From positions 124,001 through 188,000 of the forward strand of contig JASPKZ010001597.1 in NCBI GenBank assembly GCA_030220185.1: a stretch of 64,000 nucleotides of DNA. The letters run 5' to 3'. This DNA comes from Diploptera punctata. Taxonomy: Eukaryota > Arthropoda > Insecta > Blattodea > Blaberidae. Position numbers and translations under genes: made by a program. Of the stretch, positions 1-10,990 are shown piece after piece (positions within the stretch are counted from its first letter, which is position 1; every line of letters starts with the position of its first letter). The notes beneath the pieces were generated by a model. That model was not told the origin of the DNA and ran no database searches. It saw nothing but the letters and a program-made list of their open reading frames with translations.

Positions 1-1
1 T

Positions 2-148
2 CGGAGCAACGTAACCCCGCCTTCTAGGCGCCCCAACCTCAGAAGTGCGTTACAATTACGCCAATTCAGGAGAGAACTGCAGAAATGTCAAAAAAGGACA
101 ACCTGGGGCATTAAAAAAGCTTTAAAAAAGGTGACATCAGAAATTTAA
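2..148 (+). CDS. 3' end of an unrecognised reading frame, possibly a terminal exon
   Basis: A frame open from the left edge runs 48 codons to a TAA at 146-148. It is GC-richer than the following 1.7 kb and strongly basic, with many Arg, Lys and Gln residues and an L-R-Q-F-R-R-E-L stretch that could be helical. An AATAAA polyadenylation signal lies 18 bases after the stop (166-171). Those three features together suggest the 3' end of a transcribed gene or the tail of a transposon ORF that begins outside the window. I recognise no family. No start codon or upstream splice site can be judged because the frame is cut by the window edge. A chance open frame of this length is possible. Confidence 0.35.
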   Translation, partial: RSNVTPPSRRPNLRSALQLRQFRRELQKCQKRTTWGIKKALKKVTSEI

Positions 149-1866
149 TTTGTCCAATTTAACAAAATAAATATATATTCCTTAAACAATTAAGTATCTA
201 AAATAAATTCGACTTACTGAGAATTTCCGTTAGATTACACGTTTGTGCGTGACAGATTTGTTCATATAAATAGTATGATATTTGAATAACTATTTTATTT
301 AATCTGCTACAGTAACATTGTCATGTAATGAGTAGAGTACCCTGATAATTGCATAGCTGTATTAGTTCATGTCTACCAATATTCAGGAATGTTATATAAA
401 TGCATTCCAGTTGAAATGGCTTACGACACAAGAATATACGTTGGCCTATAGGCTACATTTTTAGAGCTTTAAGTAACGTAAAAATTTTAATGTCCGGTTA
501 TTAGAATCCTACATTTTTTGAGTCACTTCTATCCCTCTTCATAAAATATCCCGCTAAATTTTAAATCGATAAAGATAATGGCAAAAATATCTGGTAACTT
601 TTTGTTTATTTATTTGTTTACACATAGTATAAGTACATACATATATTTTGAATGTATACCGAAAAAGCAGTATATCATGCTCGGGAACAGTCCAAAAATA
701 AATAAATAACATAATTCGAAATACAAAAAAATACTTTTCGGTAGTTAACAATCATAATATTACATTCTGAAATAGGTCTGTGTGCCGTATACATGAAAAC
801 TCTAAGGTAGGAAAGAAGAATAACATTTATTAAAACAATATTGTATGCGAAATAGAGGAGCAAAAATAAAAAAAAATTTGATTTACAGCTATTTCAATAA
901 TGTTGACGTAAATCACATAGGCCTACTTAATAGGTGAATTTGTGTTTATTTCATGTCGTGTCAAATTTTATATATTTATGTTATTAAAATAGTGTGGAAT
1001 ATGAACCATTACAGTTCTCAAACCATTTACCACACGCAACTTCCGCCAACATTAAAACTAAAAATTAGCGTGTGGTGACTTATTTTAACATAAGCAATAT
1101 TAAGAAAATTCTGTATGTATATATAAATAAATTAATTAAACCGCACAAATTTAACTACATATAGGGGGGTATTATATAAGCAATTTGAGTTAATGAACTA
1201 CTAGTCTACGAATAAAAGTATCCAAGTTATGATTCAATTTGTAAAAATGGTTGACAAGCCACTGATTAGGCCTATTTCAAATTAAAATGGAAATAATATG
1301 ATACAGAGACTGTAACTTGCAACAAGCATGCGCCTTTAGCTCAGTGATTATAGCAGTCTTACTATCGACGCAAATGTATGATTGATGCATCACGTTCAAC
1401 ACCAGGCCCTTGAATCATTATAGGAAGATTTGGACGCAATATTTGTTTTATTTTTTTTCCACGTAGTAACGTGGTCGTACAAATAAATCGAGTTGTAAAA
1501 TGTAAACTCGAATTAAATTTAAATAAATCAACGGTGGAATTGTTATGTACTGTACGAAGAGAAGTTCTGAGGTTGAATATAATATAATATTATTGATGCA
1601 TCGAAGTTAATTGTTAAATTAATTAATTATCTACAATCCGAAGGATAAAGTGAAGCTGGAAAATACAGCTAATGGAAGGTAGGTGAATGATTACATATGG
1701 TATAATTTTTCTCAACAAATTTTACTTCAGAAAATAGTGTTTTCAAATAATAGGCCTAACTGTGAATTATGCAAATTGGCACGCCATATATATTGTTTGT
1801 ATCATGACATTAGAATACCCCTAAAAAAATAGGCCTACCTCATTCATTTTTATTTCTTAGACTGTA
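149..1866. other. AT-rich gene-free stretch
   Basis: No supported coding region is seen on either strand; open frames are short and low in complexity. The only structured piece is a tRNA-like segment at about 1328-1412, listed separately. Confidence 0.6.
1328..1412 (+). repeat. tRNA-like segment, possible decayed SINE head
   Basis: The segment has an A-box-like TTAGCTCAGTGATTATAGCA and, about 45 bases later, a B-box-like CGTTCAACACC. The spacing is roughly that of a tRNA, but the acceptor stem does not pair and there is no clear tail or target duplication. It is more likely a worn tRNA-derived SINE than a working tRNA gene. Confidence 0.3.
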
Positions 1867-1878
1867 ATATGTGTACTT

Positions 1879-2062
1879 CTTCTTCTTCTTCTTCGTCAGG
1901 CTCTACGACTTCCAGTGGAATGTCTTGGCCTTCTCAACCAGTTTACGCCACTTCTTCCTATCTTGTGCAGTGGATTTCAAATCAAAAATCCCCATCTCTC
2001 TCAAATCTTCAATTACGTCATCTTCCCATCGATCCTTGGGTCTTCCCCTTGGTCTTGTTCCT
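1879..2062 (-). mobile_element. 5'-truncated LINE, 184-bp 3' tail with (GAA)n end
   Basis: This piece is almost identical to the 3' end of the longer LINE at 3537-7186 and encodes the same C-terminal residues on the minus strand. In the element sense it ends in (GAA)n. It is flanked by a perfect 12-bp duplication, ATATGTGTACTT, at 1867-1878 and 2063-2074. That is the expected product of target-primed reverse transcription with early 5' truncation. The near-identity to the second copy suggests recent activity of this family. Confidence 0.9.
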
Positions 2063-2074
2063 ATATGTGTACTT

Positions 2075-3525
2075 ATTCGTCATTATTTCTTTCACAGAAT
2101 AAACGAGGCTGTAAAGATCAAATCCTATGTGTGTATTTTCGTATGACAGTGATTGGGAAGTCTACACATGTATAAAATTTTAGGTAAGTAAATTTGAGGT
2201 ATTCAGAGTGGATCTAATGCTGCTACCTTCATTTTACTAACTTTGAAGTTTCATTATTTTTGTTTAGTGTTTCTTATTAGATTCAGTTATGAAAGTGGGA
2301 TAGCATTATTCAGAACACCCATAAGTGTAAAAATTAATCTTAAAAGATAACAGAAGTTTAGGTATAAAGTTTCCATTATGTGACAAAAAATGAAAAAAAA
2401 ATCTGTTTACCTTTCCTAATAATTTTTAAGTTCTGAAGAATAACAGTGCACATGTGCAAACATTTATAAAAAGTTTATAGAGTTTTATTGCTAGATGGAA
2501 CCACATATATGTGAAATCGATATGACCAACATTTGCAATAAATTCCCCTTCCTAACCTAACTAAACAATTTACATGCATATTATTTAATTAAATGTTCAC
2601 TAACTTTTTAGCATTGGAACCTAACAAAATGAACTGAGTGAACATCCATTTTTGAATATTGATTTTATTCCAATTTCACAGATATCTCCACCATTTAGTA
2701 GAAGTTCATTTAAGCGTTTGTGCATATGCACAACAAATCTGCATAACTTTGAAGAAATCATTGCATACATAGATAAATATTTAATAATTGTAAAAAAAGT
2801 TATAAGTATTGTTGCAAGTGTTTAAAATATTATCAAATGTTAGTAAAGGCAGAAGAAGTACGTAGAGAAACAGTATTAAAAGAATATACTATGGAAACTG
2901 AAGGGTAAGGTAATCTAAAGTTGAGCCAAAAAAGTCCAAGTCTAAGTAGATCCATACACATGTGTCAACAGATAAAACTGGATATAATTACAAATCATAC
3001 GAACCGCCAATATACACAGCATATTAGAATGCTCGTTGCCAACCATAGGAGAAACATTCCAATATTAAAGACTTAAACTTAAAAAAGAAAGTAAATAAAC
3101 ACTGAATGGTAATAATGAAGACAGTGTATCATTATTATTAGTTTATTTATGGTTAATATGGTTTATTCTGTCCTTTTAAGTCAAGTATTTTCAGGTATCG
3201 TAATTTCAATTTTCAATGCAAGTTTTGACTGCTTGTGAAATATTACAAGAAAGAACTTAAAAATATGTAAGTGTATACATGTAGGCCTACATAATACATA
3301 TACAATGATTCAGGATCATATTGTGTGAAGTCCATCTTTTTACAATTCTTGTTGTGAATGTCACATTTCCAAAGCCATTTGATAATAAATCAGGAATTCT
3401 TTATTTTGATAAGTAACACCTTTGGAAAATTAGAGTATGATATTCTTGGTTTTTATTTTTTTCAATGCCCATAGATATGGGACATTGACATAACTAGAAT
3501 TCTAAATAAAACACTTACTTAGAAT
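2075..3525. other. AT-rich gene-free stretch
   Basis: No reading frame or repeat could be assigned on either strand. Short homopolymer runs and TA-rich segments only. Confidence 0.6.
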
Positions 3526-3558
3526 AGTATGATCCTTCTTCTTCTTCTTCGTCAGGCT

Positions 3559-5416
3559 CTACGACTTCCAGTGGAATGTCTTGGCCTTCTCAACCAGTTT
3601 ACGCCACTTCTTCCTATCTTGTGCAGTGGATTTCAAATCAAAAATCCCCATCTCTCTCAAATCTTCAATTACGTCATCTTCCCATCGATCCTTGGGTCTT
3701 CCCCTTGGTCTTGTTCCCTGTGGCTTCCAATTCAAAATATCATTCGGCAATCTTCCCTTTGGCATTCTTAGTGTATGTCCAAACCATTGTAATCTTTTGG
3801 ATTTGATGAAACTAACTATATTTTCTTTATTATTCTTGAGGTATAATTCGTCATTCCTTCTCAACCTCCAATTTCCATTTTCCTTTACTGGACCTAGCAC
3901 TCTTCTAAATATTTTCCTCTCAAACGTTAATAGTCTTTGTTTATCTGTTTCTTTTAGTACCCAGGTTTCAGCTCCATAACATATGATTGGTCTTATTATT
4001 GCTGTATATAATTTGAATTTAACATTTTTTGATATTAATTTGCTTTTGAATATATCGAAATTAGCAAAATATGCTTTATTCCCTTGCGATATTCTTGTTT
4101 TGATTTCTTCTTCAACAGTATTATTATCGTTTAGTATTGTACCTAGGTACTTAAAGGAGTTAATTTGATCAATACAGTCACTATTTATAGTTAGTTCAGT
4201 CAAATTTGTTTTATTTCTCATACATCTTAAATATTTTGTTTTATTTAGATTGATTACAAGCCCATATTTTATACTTTCATTTTTCAATTTGTCAAAGGTT
4301 TCCAGTAGGGAATTTTTTGTTCTTGCTGTTATTATTACATCATCAGCATATGCAAGACACTGTTTTAGTCTTGTTGAAATATTTCCTCTTAGATCAAGTT
4401 GTTTTAAGACCATATCCATTACTATACAGAATAATGTCGTAGATAAAGGATCTCCCTGTTTGACCCCAGAGTTTACTTCAATCGCATCGCTGAGTGCGTT
4501 GCTACATTTTAATCTTACTTTGGTATCTATCAAGGTTAAAGCTATTAATTTTATTAATTTTTGAGGTATCTCATATTCACTTAGACTTTCAATTATTTTG
4601 TTTCGATGTACAGTATCAAAAGCTTGGGAGTAATCAACAAATATATTATATAAGTTAATATTGTATTCGTGACATTTCTCAAAGATTTGTTTCATTACAA
4701 AGATATTGTCTATTGTTGATCTGTTTGGTCTGAATCCTGCTTGGGCCTCACTCATTTTCCCATCTATTATTTCTAAAAGTCTATTGTTTAATATAATTGC
4801 AAAAATCTTGTATGCTATGTTCAAGAGAGTTATAGGTCTGTAATTATTACATAACAGTTTATCTCCTTTCTTGAACACAGGACAGATAATTCCTTCATTC
4901 CAGGTTGTTGGTATTTCTTCTTTATTCCAAATATTGAGTATTAGTTTATGTATTTTTTTGTTTTAATGTTCGTCCTCCATGTTTAATTAATTCTGGTGGA
5001 ATATTATCAGGACCAGCCGATTTATTTGATTTTAAATTTTGTATAATATAACATAGTTCGTTCCACGATGGAGGTTGTATTGTTTGTGAGTTGGGAAAGT
5101 TTGGAGTTTCTGGTATAGTAATTCTTGTTTGATTATCTTTATGAAAGATTTCGGTGAAATATTCTTTCCATCTTTGAAGAATTTGTTCTTTTTGTGTTAG
5201 GATATTACCTTCATTATCTCTGCATAATAAAGAACCTGCTTTGTATTTTTGGAAACTCTTTACATCTTTGAAGAATTTCCTGGTTTCATTTTTCTTATAA
5301 TTTAGTTCTATTGAATTGAGTTTCATATTAAGCCATGTTCGTTTTTTCTTCTTACATAACTTATTTGCTTCGTTCCTTTTGATTTCATAACTTTCTTGAT
5401 TCATTCTTGTGTTCAT
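3559..5416 (-). pseudogene. LINE reverse transcriptase and C-terminal domain
   Basis: The first part (4946-5416) holds the linker and S-A-G-P-D-N-I-P-P-E, typical of the RT N-terminus. After a frameshift near 4880-4945 the frame of 3559-4878 continues with Y-R-P-I-T-L-L, G-F-R-P-N-R-S-T, the F-V-D-Y-S-Q-A-F-D motif A, the G-V-K-Q-G-D-P-L-S motif B and the catalytic Y-A-D-D. Next come F-K-Y-L-G and a C-terminal tail with W-F-G-H-T-L-R-M and G-R-P-K-D-R-W-E-D-D. The protein would copy the element's RNA at the nicked target. The 439-codon segment is unbroken, but the frameshift makes the whole ORF non-functional. Confidence 0.92.
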
Positions 5417-5428
5417 TAGTAATTTTTT

Positions 5429-6829
5429 CTACCTTGCTTCATTCTTCTGTTTTATGGCTTCTTTACATTCTTCATCCCACCATTCGTTGCGTGGTTGGAC
5501 TTCTTGTTTCATTATGGTGACATTAGCTGATTCTTTAATTGCTTGTTGTATTGAGTTCCATTCTTCGTTAATATCATATTTTTCATCTAATTTAATCAGA
5601 TTTTCATATAACGTCTTACAATATCCTTTAAATTTAGCAGCATTCTGTAAATTATTTTGATTCCATTTAATATTTATCTCCTGTTTCTTTTTGTTTTTAT
5701 AGATGGTTGGTAATGATTGTTTCATTATCACTTTCACTAAAAAGTGATCTGAATCTATATTTGGTCCTCTGAGGGATCTTACATCTTCTATCAATTCATG
5801 TTTATTACCATTAGTCAGAACATGATCAATTTGGTTTATGGTATTGTTATCAGGTGATTGCCATGTACCCTTGTGTATTTCTTTATGTTGAAATTGTGTA
5901 CTCATGACTTTAAGGTTGTTCACAGTTGCAAAATCACATAGCAGTTCACCATTTGTGTTAGTTTGTTCATGAAGAGTATGTTTTCCAGTTACTGAGCTGA
6001 ATGATTCTTCTTTGCCTAATTTGGCATTGAAGTCTCCAAGCACTATCACTGTGTCGCTTGTAGGAATTTTGTCCATTACTTTTTGTACTACATTGTAAAA
6101 AATTTCTTTAGTTTCGATATCTTTATCTTCAGTTGGTGCATAACAATTTTCCGATTTATTGAGGGTCTTTCCACTTTTCAGCGGTTGCCCTTTTACCAGC
6201 CGGCTGCTGGCCCTTCACATCCACATGTGTCAATCACAGAGGTAGATGATCAACAGCCAGTGTAGGGGTGACATGTGGTTAGCATGTCGAGTCCCCCAGC
6301 CGTTATAGCTGGTTCCTCAACCTGGAGTCGCTACTTATTGTAGCTACCCAATTGCCTCACGATGCTGGGTGGGCACCGGTCCCATACTGGCCGAAATACC
6401 ATGAGAAAATTTCTTCCCCCATGGAGACTCGAACCAGCGCAAGTCCCGTAGTTCTGCGCCAAGGCTTCCTACCTTAACCGCTCGGCTACGGCGCGGGACG
6501 CATAACAATTTACTAAGTGTAAAATTATTATATTTTCCCCTAATGCGCAGTTTACATACTCTTTCATTAATATGAACAAAATCTATAACATGATTCTGCA
6601 ATTTCTTCATGACTAAAAAACCTGTTCCAGCTTGTCCGATTTTCTTTTCAGTTCCAGAGTAATACAATGTATAATCTTGTTTGTTGATTATTCCGCTTTG
6701 AGCCCACCTTATCTCTTGTAAGGCTATTATATTGAGATTAGTTCTTCTGATTTGATCGACTAATTCTTGTAGTTTTCCGGGATTTAATAAAGTTTTGACA
6801 TTCCAAGTACCTAACTCTAGTTTATTCAT
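5429..6829 (-). pseudogene. LINE endonuclease domain, split by a SINE
   Basis: The reading starts at ATG 6829 with G-T-W-N-V-K-T-L and then A-L-Q-E-I-R-W, which carry the Asn and Glu of APE-type endonucleases. After the SINE, the frame resumes with N-C-Y-A-P-T-E-D. It continues through the V-L-G-D-F-N-A-K motif, Q-I-D-H-V-L and the S-D-H-F triad, so all catalytic landmarks are visible. The SINE sits between F-T-L and N-C-Y-A-P, and a 1-base shift lies next to it. The frame ends at a TAG (5429-5431) inside the linker and reopens at once in the same phase. The enzyme nicks target DNA to prime reverse transcription. Confidence 0.88.
6150..6499 (-). mobile_element. tRNA-derived SINE (family A), full length, inside the LINE endonuclease
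   Basis: In its own sense the 350-bp element starts with a tRNA-like head containing TAGCCGAGCGGTTAAGG (A box) and GGTTCGAGTCTCC (B box). A body follows with GGGACCGGTGCCCACCCAGC. A perfect 12-bp duplication, GCATAACAATTT, flanks it at 6138-6149 and 6500-6511. The head would serve as an internal RNA polymerase III promoter. A second, head-less copy lies at 39718-39945. The insertion is younger than the LINE it interrupts. Confidence 0.92.
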
Positions 6830-7186
6830 AGTCCTTTTTCTCTGCTGTGGTCGTCTTCTTTGCTTCTGTCCGGCTGTACTGTGTTGAGATGATGTAGCGG
6901 GAAAGTTTTTTACAGTGATAGGTTGCTGGCCTAACGCCCAACCACCAGCTCGGAGGACCAGGTCATTTGATTTCGGGGTTTCCGTCCCCTAGATCAGTTG
7001 CTTTCACCACAGCTGTTGAGCCTGATCTACCCATCTGGATTGCTTCTTAGTCTGATCACTCACCTTTGGCCTGTCCAGCTTGGGAGGCCCTACCTGTAGC
7101 TATGCTACTGCTGGCATAGCCCAAAGGATCATTGTGACTTGCAAGCACCCCCACCAACGACAAGGTCTTGCAATCCCTAGGGGGTG
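6830..7186 (-). promoter_or_regulatory. LINE 5' leader (untranslated region, likely internal promoter)
   Basis: This GC-rich block lies between the defined 5' end of the LINE and the endonuclease start. It begins, in the element sense, with ACCCCCTAGGGATTGCAAG. It contains a 65-codon open frame (7056-7253) that runs past the element end and is unlikely to be a protein. LINEs of this kind normally carry their promoter here; no defined element could be picked out. Confidence 0.6.
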
Positions 7187-7265
7187 AGTATGATCCTAGA
7201 TCGTCAATATATATAAGGGTTGGGAATACCTTCATTGTGAAGGACATTGACAATTATTATATATA

Positions 7266-7386
7266 CAGTGAGTTTCACTCGATTTGCGGCCACTAGCATA
7301 GACATTGCATGGACAGCATTAGTTGATGACTCAATGCTTGCTGTCACTTTTCCCACTATCGGCCGCAGGTCAAGTGAAACTCACTG
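7266..7386. mobile_element. 121-bp MITE with Tc1/mariner-type ends
   Basis: The ends are inverted copies starting CAGTGAGTTTCACT, and the match extends with a few mismatches to TGCGGCC, about 27 bases per arm. TA dinucleotides flank both ends (7264-7265 and 7387-7388). Terminal CAGTG and TA target duplication are the hallmarks of the Tc1/mariner superfamily. At 121 bp it has no coding capacity, so it would depend on a transposase from elsewhere. Confidence 0.82.
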
Positions 7387-7399
7387 TATATGTATATAT

Positions 7400-7984
7400 A
7401 CATGTATGTATATATTTATTTATTTTTTTCAGGCTCTACAGTAGGTGTAAAGAAGTTGCGCTTCAAGAATATCTACAAGTGTATTGTAAGAACATACCAG
7501 TACATTATAGACTATGCAGAAAAGTGGTTGTGTTTTATTAAACAAATTTTTTTGAACTATTATAGAGCATATTTTAAATTACAAATTTTAAAATTATGTT
7601 AATATTATGTCATGTAAATTTTAATTCATCCTTACTTCTACCTCGTTGAGAACTTTCTATGTCTTTTATAACATTTATTTAACATGTGCAAAAAAATCTT
7701 AATATGAAGTGTTGGTAATTACTTAGAAAACAAAACTGTTCCGTCTATTTTAACAACAATAATTTGGCCTAACATTCATCTATTCAGCGATTTCCTGGTA
7801 GTAATGAAGGTAGGCTTTTGTGTTAGGCGTAAATAGGTGTGTAAGCCTAAAATGTCAAACAATTTGGATTCTTCTCGCAGGTGGATATTGGGCCAGCAGC
7901 TAGCTGATGGGCCAAGGGCATTCTCAGCTTGTTGCACCTTGGAGAATATACATATTTCTTCTCTAATGAACTATTAGATTTTGT
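7400..7984. other. AT-rich gene-free stretch
   Basis: No coding or structured element recognised between the MITE and the next LINE. Confidence 0.6.
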
Positions 7985-7993
7985 AATCAAAAT

Positions 7994-7996
<3 letters not shown>

Positions 7997-8027
<31 letters not shown>

Positions 8028-8942
8028 GACTTTATTAGACAAAAGTAAGATATTTCCAATATTATTTACAAATATGAGTCGCACGGGCAGTAAGCCGTAC
8101 GTGCTGTTGACAGTCCGTTACAATAAAGTTATAATTGGTACTAGTGTAAAGAAAAATAAACAACAAAAAAAGCAATAACATTACAATTACATAAAGAAAA
8201 CACAATAATAATATTACAATTAAATAATAACACAATAGCATTATACACTAAAAAACATTAACATTACAATTACATAAAGAAAACACAATAATATTACAAT
8301 TAAATAATAACACAATAGCATTATACACTAATTAATTTATATATAATTGTTAATAATTAATGGTATTGCATTTTGATAACATATATATATATATATATAT
8401 TCATGAATGAGTGTTGTCCTTATTTTCCGCGTTTTGTCCAGAAATTTACCGAGGTTTATCCAATTTTCTGGATTTACCAATAATTCGTAGCATGCCAATC
8501 TTTCCCGATTTGAATTTAGAAATCTTTCCGGTAATAACTGACGTCTCCAATATTCTAAATCATTACATTTTCTATTAGCCTATATGTATCTCATCTTCAA
8601 AGTTCCCGCACATTGGACATATTCGCATATCGTGATCGTCGCTAATTTTTAGAAATTTCCATGCCCCTAGCCTAAACCAAGCAAGCCCTGATCTCTCCTT
8701 AAATCCTAGGTTGAGTATATACGATTATTTTCCCCAGACGTGTTTTAGGTCTCTTTGTAAACACAGTGACCGTTTTCCTGTACATTCGGCGAAAGTATCT
8801 TGTTGGTTTATATCTAAGTACCTCCTCCTTATTTTTCTCCACACGTTCTTGCGATTTTCAGTCCCTTTTTCCCATATCCAGCCCATCCCAATCTTTTGGA
8901 GTTCTCTCCTAACCTCGTCTGCCCAAAATCGGTCGATGCACA
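7997..8942 (-). mobile_element. 5'-truncated LINE with (CTA)n tail
   Basis: The element is bounded by a perfect 12-bp duplication, AATCAAAATGTA, at 7985-7996 and 8943-8954. In its sense the 3' end carries an AATAAA signal close to a (CTA)n tail of about ten units (7997-8026 on the plus strand). Upstream of the 3' leader is a decayed ORF end with a zinc-binding C-P-M-C motif. This is a different family from the (GAA)-tailed LINEs. Confidence 0.88.
8376..8402. repeat. (TA)n microsatellite
   Basis: An uninterrupted run of about eleven TA units lies within the 3' region of the truncated LINE. Confidence 0.9.
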
Positions 8943-8943
8943 A
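8560..8943 (-). pseudogene. LINE ORF C-terminus with C-P-M-C zinc motif
   Basis: The sense frames read F-W-A-D-E-V-R-R-E-L, then R-R-Y-L-D-I-N. After a frame change comes G-A-W-K-F-L-K-I with R-I-C-P-M-C-G-N-F-E-D-E-I-H-I. The last stretch resembles the Cys-rich nucleic-acid-binding tail found after the RT of several LINE clades. Stops and frame changes separate the pieces. The catalytic RT core is missing through 5' truncation. Confidence 0.65.
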
Positions 8944-8954
8944 ATCAAAATGTA

Positions 8955-8993
8955 AAGGTAGGTGATCCCATTATAGGGCTTGGGGTAATAGGA
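8955..8993 (-). repeat. Possible 3' relic of SINE family B
   Basis: The sequence GGTGATCCCATTATAGGG followed by TTGGGGTAATAGGAAGC resembles the terminal part of the SINEs at 16561-16863 and 37487-37800. It directly follows the LINE target duplication. The match is only about 40 bases and imperfect. Confidence 0.35.
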
Positions 8994-8999
8994 AGCTAG

Positions 9000-10440
9000 T
9001 AAATAAATGTGAAATAATCTTCTTATAAAATTACATATAAAATAACTAGGTTTATTGTTGAAATATTGAATCTTTAACTATGTATGTGACCGAAGTTTCA
9101 TTGAAAAAATTCTGTTCATCTTGAATAATGTACATACTGCAGTAACTATAAAATGTATAATTTTTTAAAAATATTAATTTTAATACAAGACAATAAATAA
9201 ATCATGTTATTTCATTTTTAAAAGCAAACAAACTAATCAAGACAAGTCTGGTTACTAAATAGAGTTGATGTGCGTGCATTCACATATGAGTAGTTCACAA
9301 TAGAGAAATGATGCATAGAATTTCTTTTTGCTACATTCTTATAAACCTAAGGTATTTTTGAATTTTCATTTTAAGAACATTTAAAAACTTGTGCTTGAAT
9401 TACTTTATGGTTTCAGTTCTTAAAAAACAAAAACAAATAGCATATTAGACTCATTAGACCAGGCTCGTCAAATGGTGCTGCCTTAGCATATCCATTATCC
9501 AGATCCTGTTTGATATTTCTTAATGGAAATAACACAAGAAATGTTACTTTGTAAACAATTTTGCATTTTTTATTTTTACTTAACAAAATTATTACAAATA
9601 TTTTGTCAATATTTTTGTTGTATAGTTCTAACATTTCCAATTATTTTCTAATAAATAGCGATTTCCCATATTCATTATGTTCATCTAAAAGTGGAATGGT
9701 TTTTAATAAATACTTATGAAATTGTGTAAATCATTTTAGTCAACTTACTAATTGATGAATTAAAAAAAATGAAAATAATTTATAATTAAAGACATCTGAA
9801 AAGTTGGCAAAGTTCTTGTAATTTTCTTTTGAAGAGAGTAAGAATAAAACATGCTAAAATTGTTCACAAAGTAGCATTGCTTGTGTTTAGCTTTAAATTT
9901 TATTTTTAAAAGAATGGGTAAGGATAGGGTACTTTTATTGTGATTGAGCCACCGTGGCCATGCTCAAGTAGTACCGTGGTCATCTTCAGATGGCGCAGCG
10001 GTATGAAATTGCGTCCAAAATTTAACACAGAGAGGCCACTCTATTCGTTCTCTATGTTCAACACTACATACAGTACGTGTACACCTTTTTGTCCTTTCTT
10101 CCTTTATTATGCATGTCCTGTAAATTAGATGGTCTAGTTGTTTATTCATTATTCTACAGAATACGGTATTGGAATGTCGGCGCAGCCGACACGTGTTGTA
10201 TAGACAATTGTTTGAAAGGTTGTAATAATAAATGCACACACTGTAGAGTACAATAGGTTTCGTAAAAAAATGTGCAATTATACTGTACAGTACTTATGTA
10301 CTTAAATAAATGATAGTGCAGCGATCACAAGAGTAATAACATGAAGAGGTACTGTGTATGTACACATGACATTCATAATGTTATTGGGAAATAAGAAACA
10401 ATTCATTTGAGTAAACCAGAACAAAAATGTAAAGCGCCTG
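9000..10440. other. Gene-free stretch
   Basis: No supported gene on either strand. The short frames at 9940-10240 have no recognisable domain. Composition is AT-rich with moderately higher GC around 9940-10200. Confidence 0.55.
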
Positions 10441-10445
10441 CAGAC

Positions 10446-10800
10446 TCATTAAAGAAATTGTTCAAAGTGGCCAACTGCATTCTCAAACCACAGACCACAT
10501 CGGCGACTAAACGATTCTCGTATCCCGTTTAAGATACTAGGTGTCTTGCGGTTCACATTACATGCTGCGATTATACGTGCAACTAACAGTTCATCTGATA
10601 CAACAGAGGTCGCATACACCAATATTTTAAAGAGTCCCCACAAATATAACCAAGTAGACAGAGATCCGGAGAGCGAGCTGGCCACACTACAGTTGAACCA
10701 CCACTTTCTATATCCAGCGGCCAGGATACACTTCACCAAAATGATTTCGCACATTCTGGCAGAAATGGGGAGGAGCCTGATGTGAAGAGGAACTTCTTTT
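10446..10800 (-). pseudogene. C-terminal relic of a Tc1/mariner-like DDE transposase
   Basis: One minus frame contains W-P-A-R-S-P-D-L, the segment that precedes the last acidic residue of this transposase group. A neighbouring frame carries L-W-G-L-F-K-I-L-V-Y-A-T, L-V-A-R-I-I-A-A, T-P-S-I-L and a tail F-S-R-R-C-G-L-W-F-E-N-A-V-G-H-F-E-Q-F-L. That order matches insect transposases in which an LWGxLK-xVY motif is followed by R-R-C-x-C-x(4)-G-G-H-F-E-H-L-L. At least one frame change breaks it, and the catalytic N-terminal two thirds are absent. No terminal repeats were found. Confidence 0.65.
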
Positions 10801-10990
10801 AGCAATCTAGTTAGGACGTGATCTAAAAAGTCTTACTGATGATCCCAGTTTATATCTAGGGAAGAAAGTTCGCGGCGGCCTATGATATGGTCAGAAATTT
10901 CTTACTACCCATACGTTCATCCGCAAAATATCTGCTGTTGACCCCTCTCAAAGATGGCATGAAGATTTTTATAATCCCATATATAATAAT

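Larger units (their letters stand above)
3537..7186 (-). mobile_element. Near-full-length LINE (APE endonuclease + reverse transcriptase)
   Basis: The element runs from a GC-rich 5' leader (6830-7186), through an apurinic-type endonuclease and a reverse transcriptase, to a (GAA)n 3' tail. A perfect 11-bp duplication, AGTATGATCCT, flanks it at 3526-3536 and 7187-7197, so both ends are defined by sequence. Without the SINE inside it (6150-6499 plus its target duplication) the element is about 3.29 kb, a plausible full length for a single-ORF LINE. It is inactive: I see one nonsense codon, at least two frameshifts and the SINE insertion. The clade is not assigned here. Confidence 0.92.

Noticed and set aside
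6440..6499. A tRNA gene on the minus strand
   Set aside because: It is the tRNA-like head of a SINE: the sequence continues into the SINE body and is flanked by a 12-bp target duplication.
7056..7253. A 65-codon frame as a LINE ORF1
   Set aside because: It crosses the defined 5' end of the LINE at 7186 and has no zinc-knuckle or coiled-coil features.
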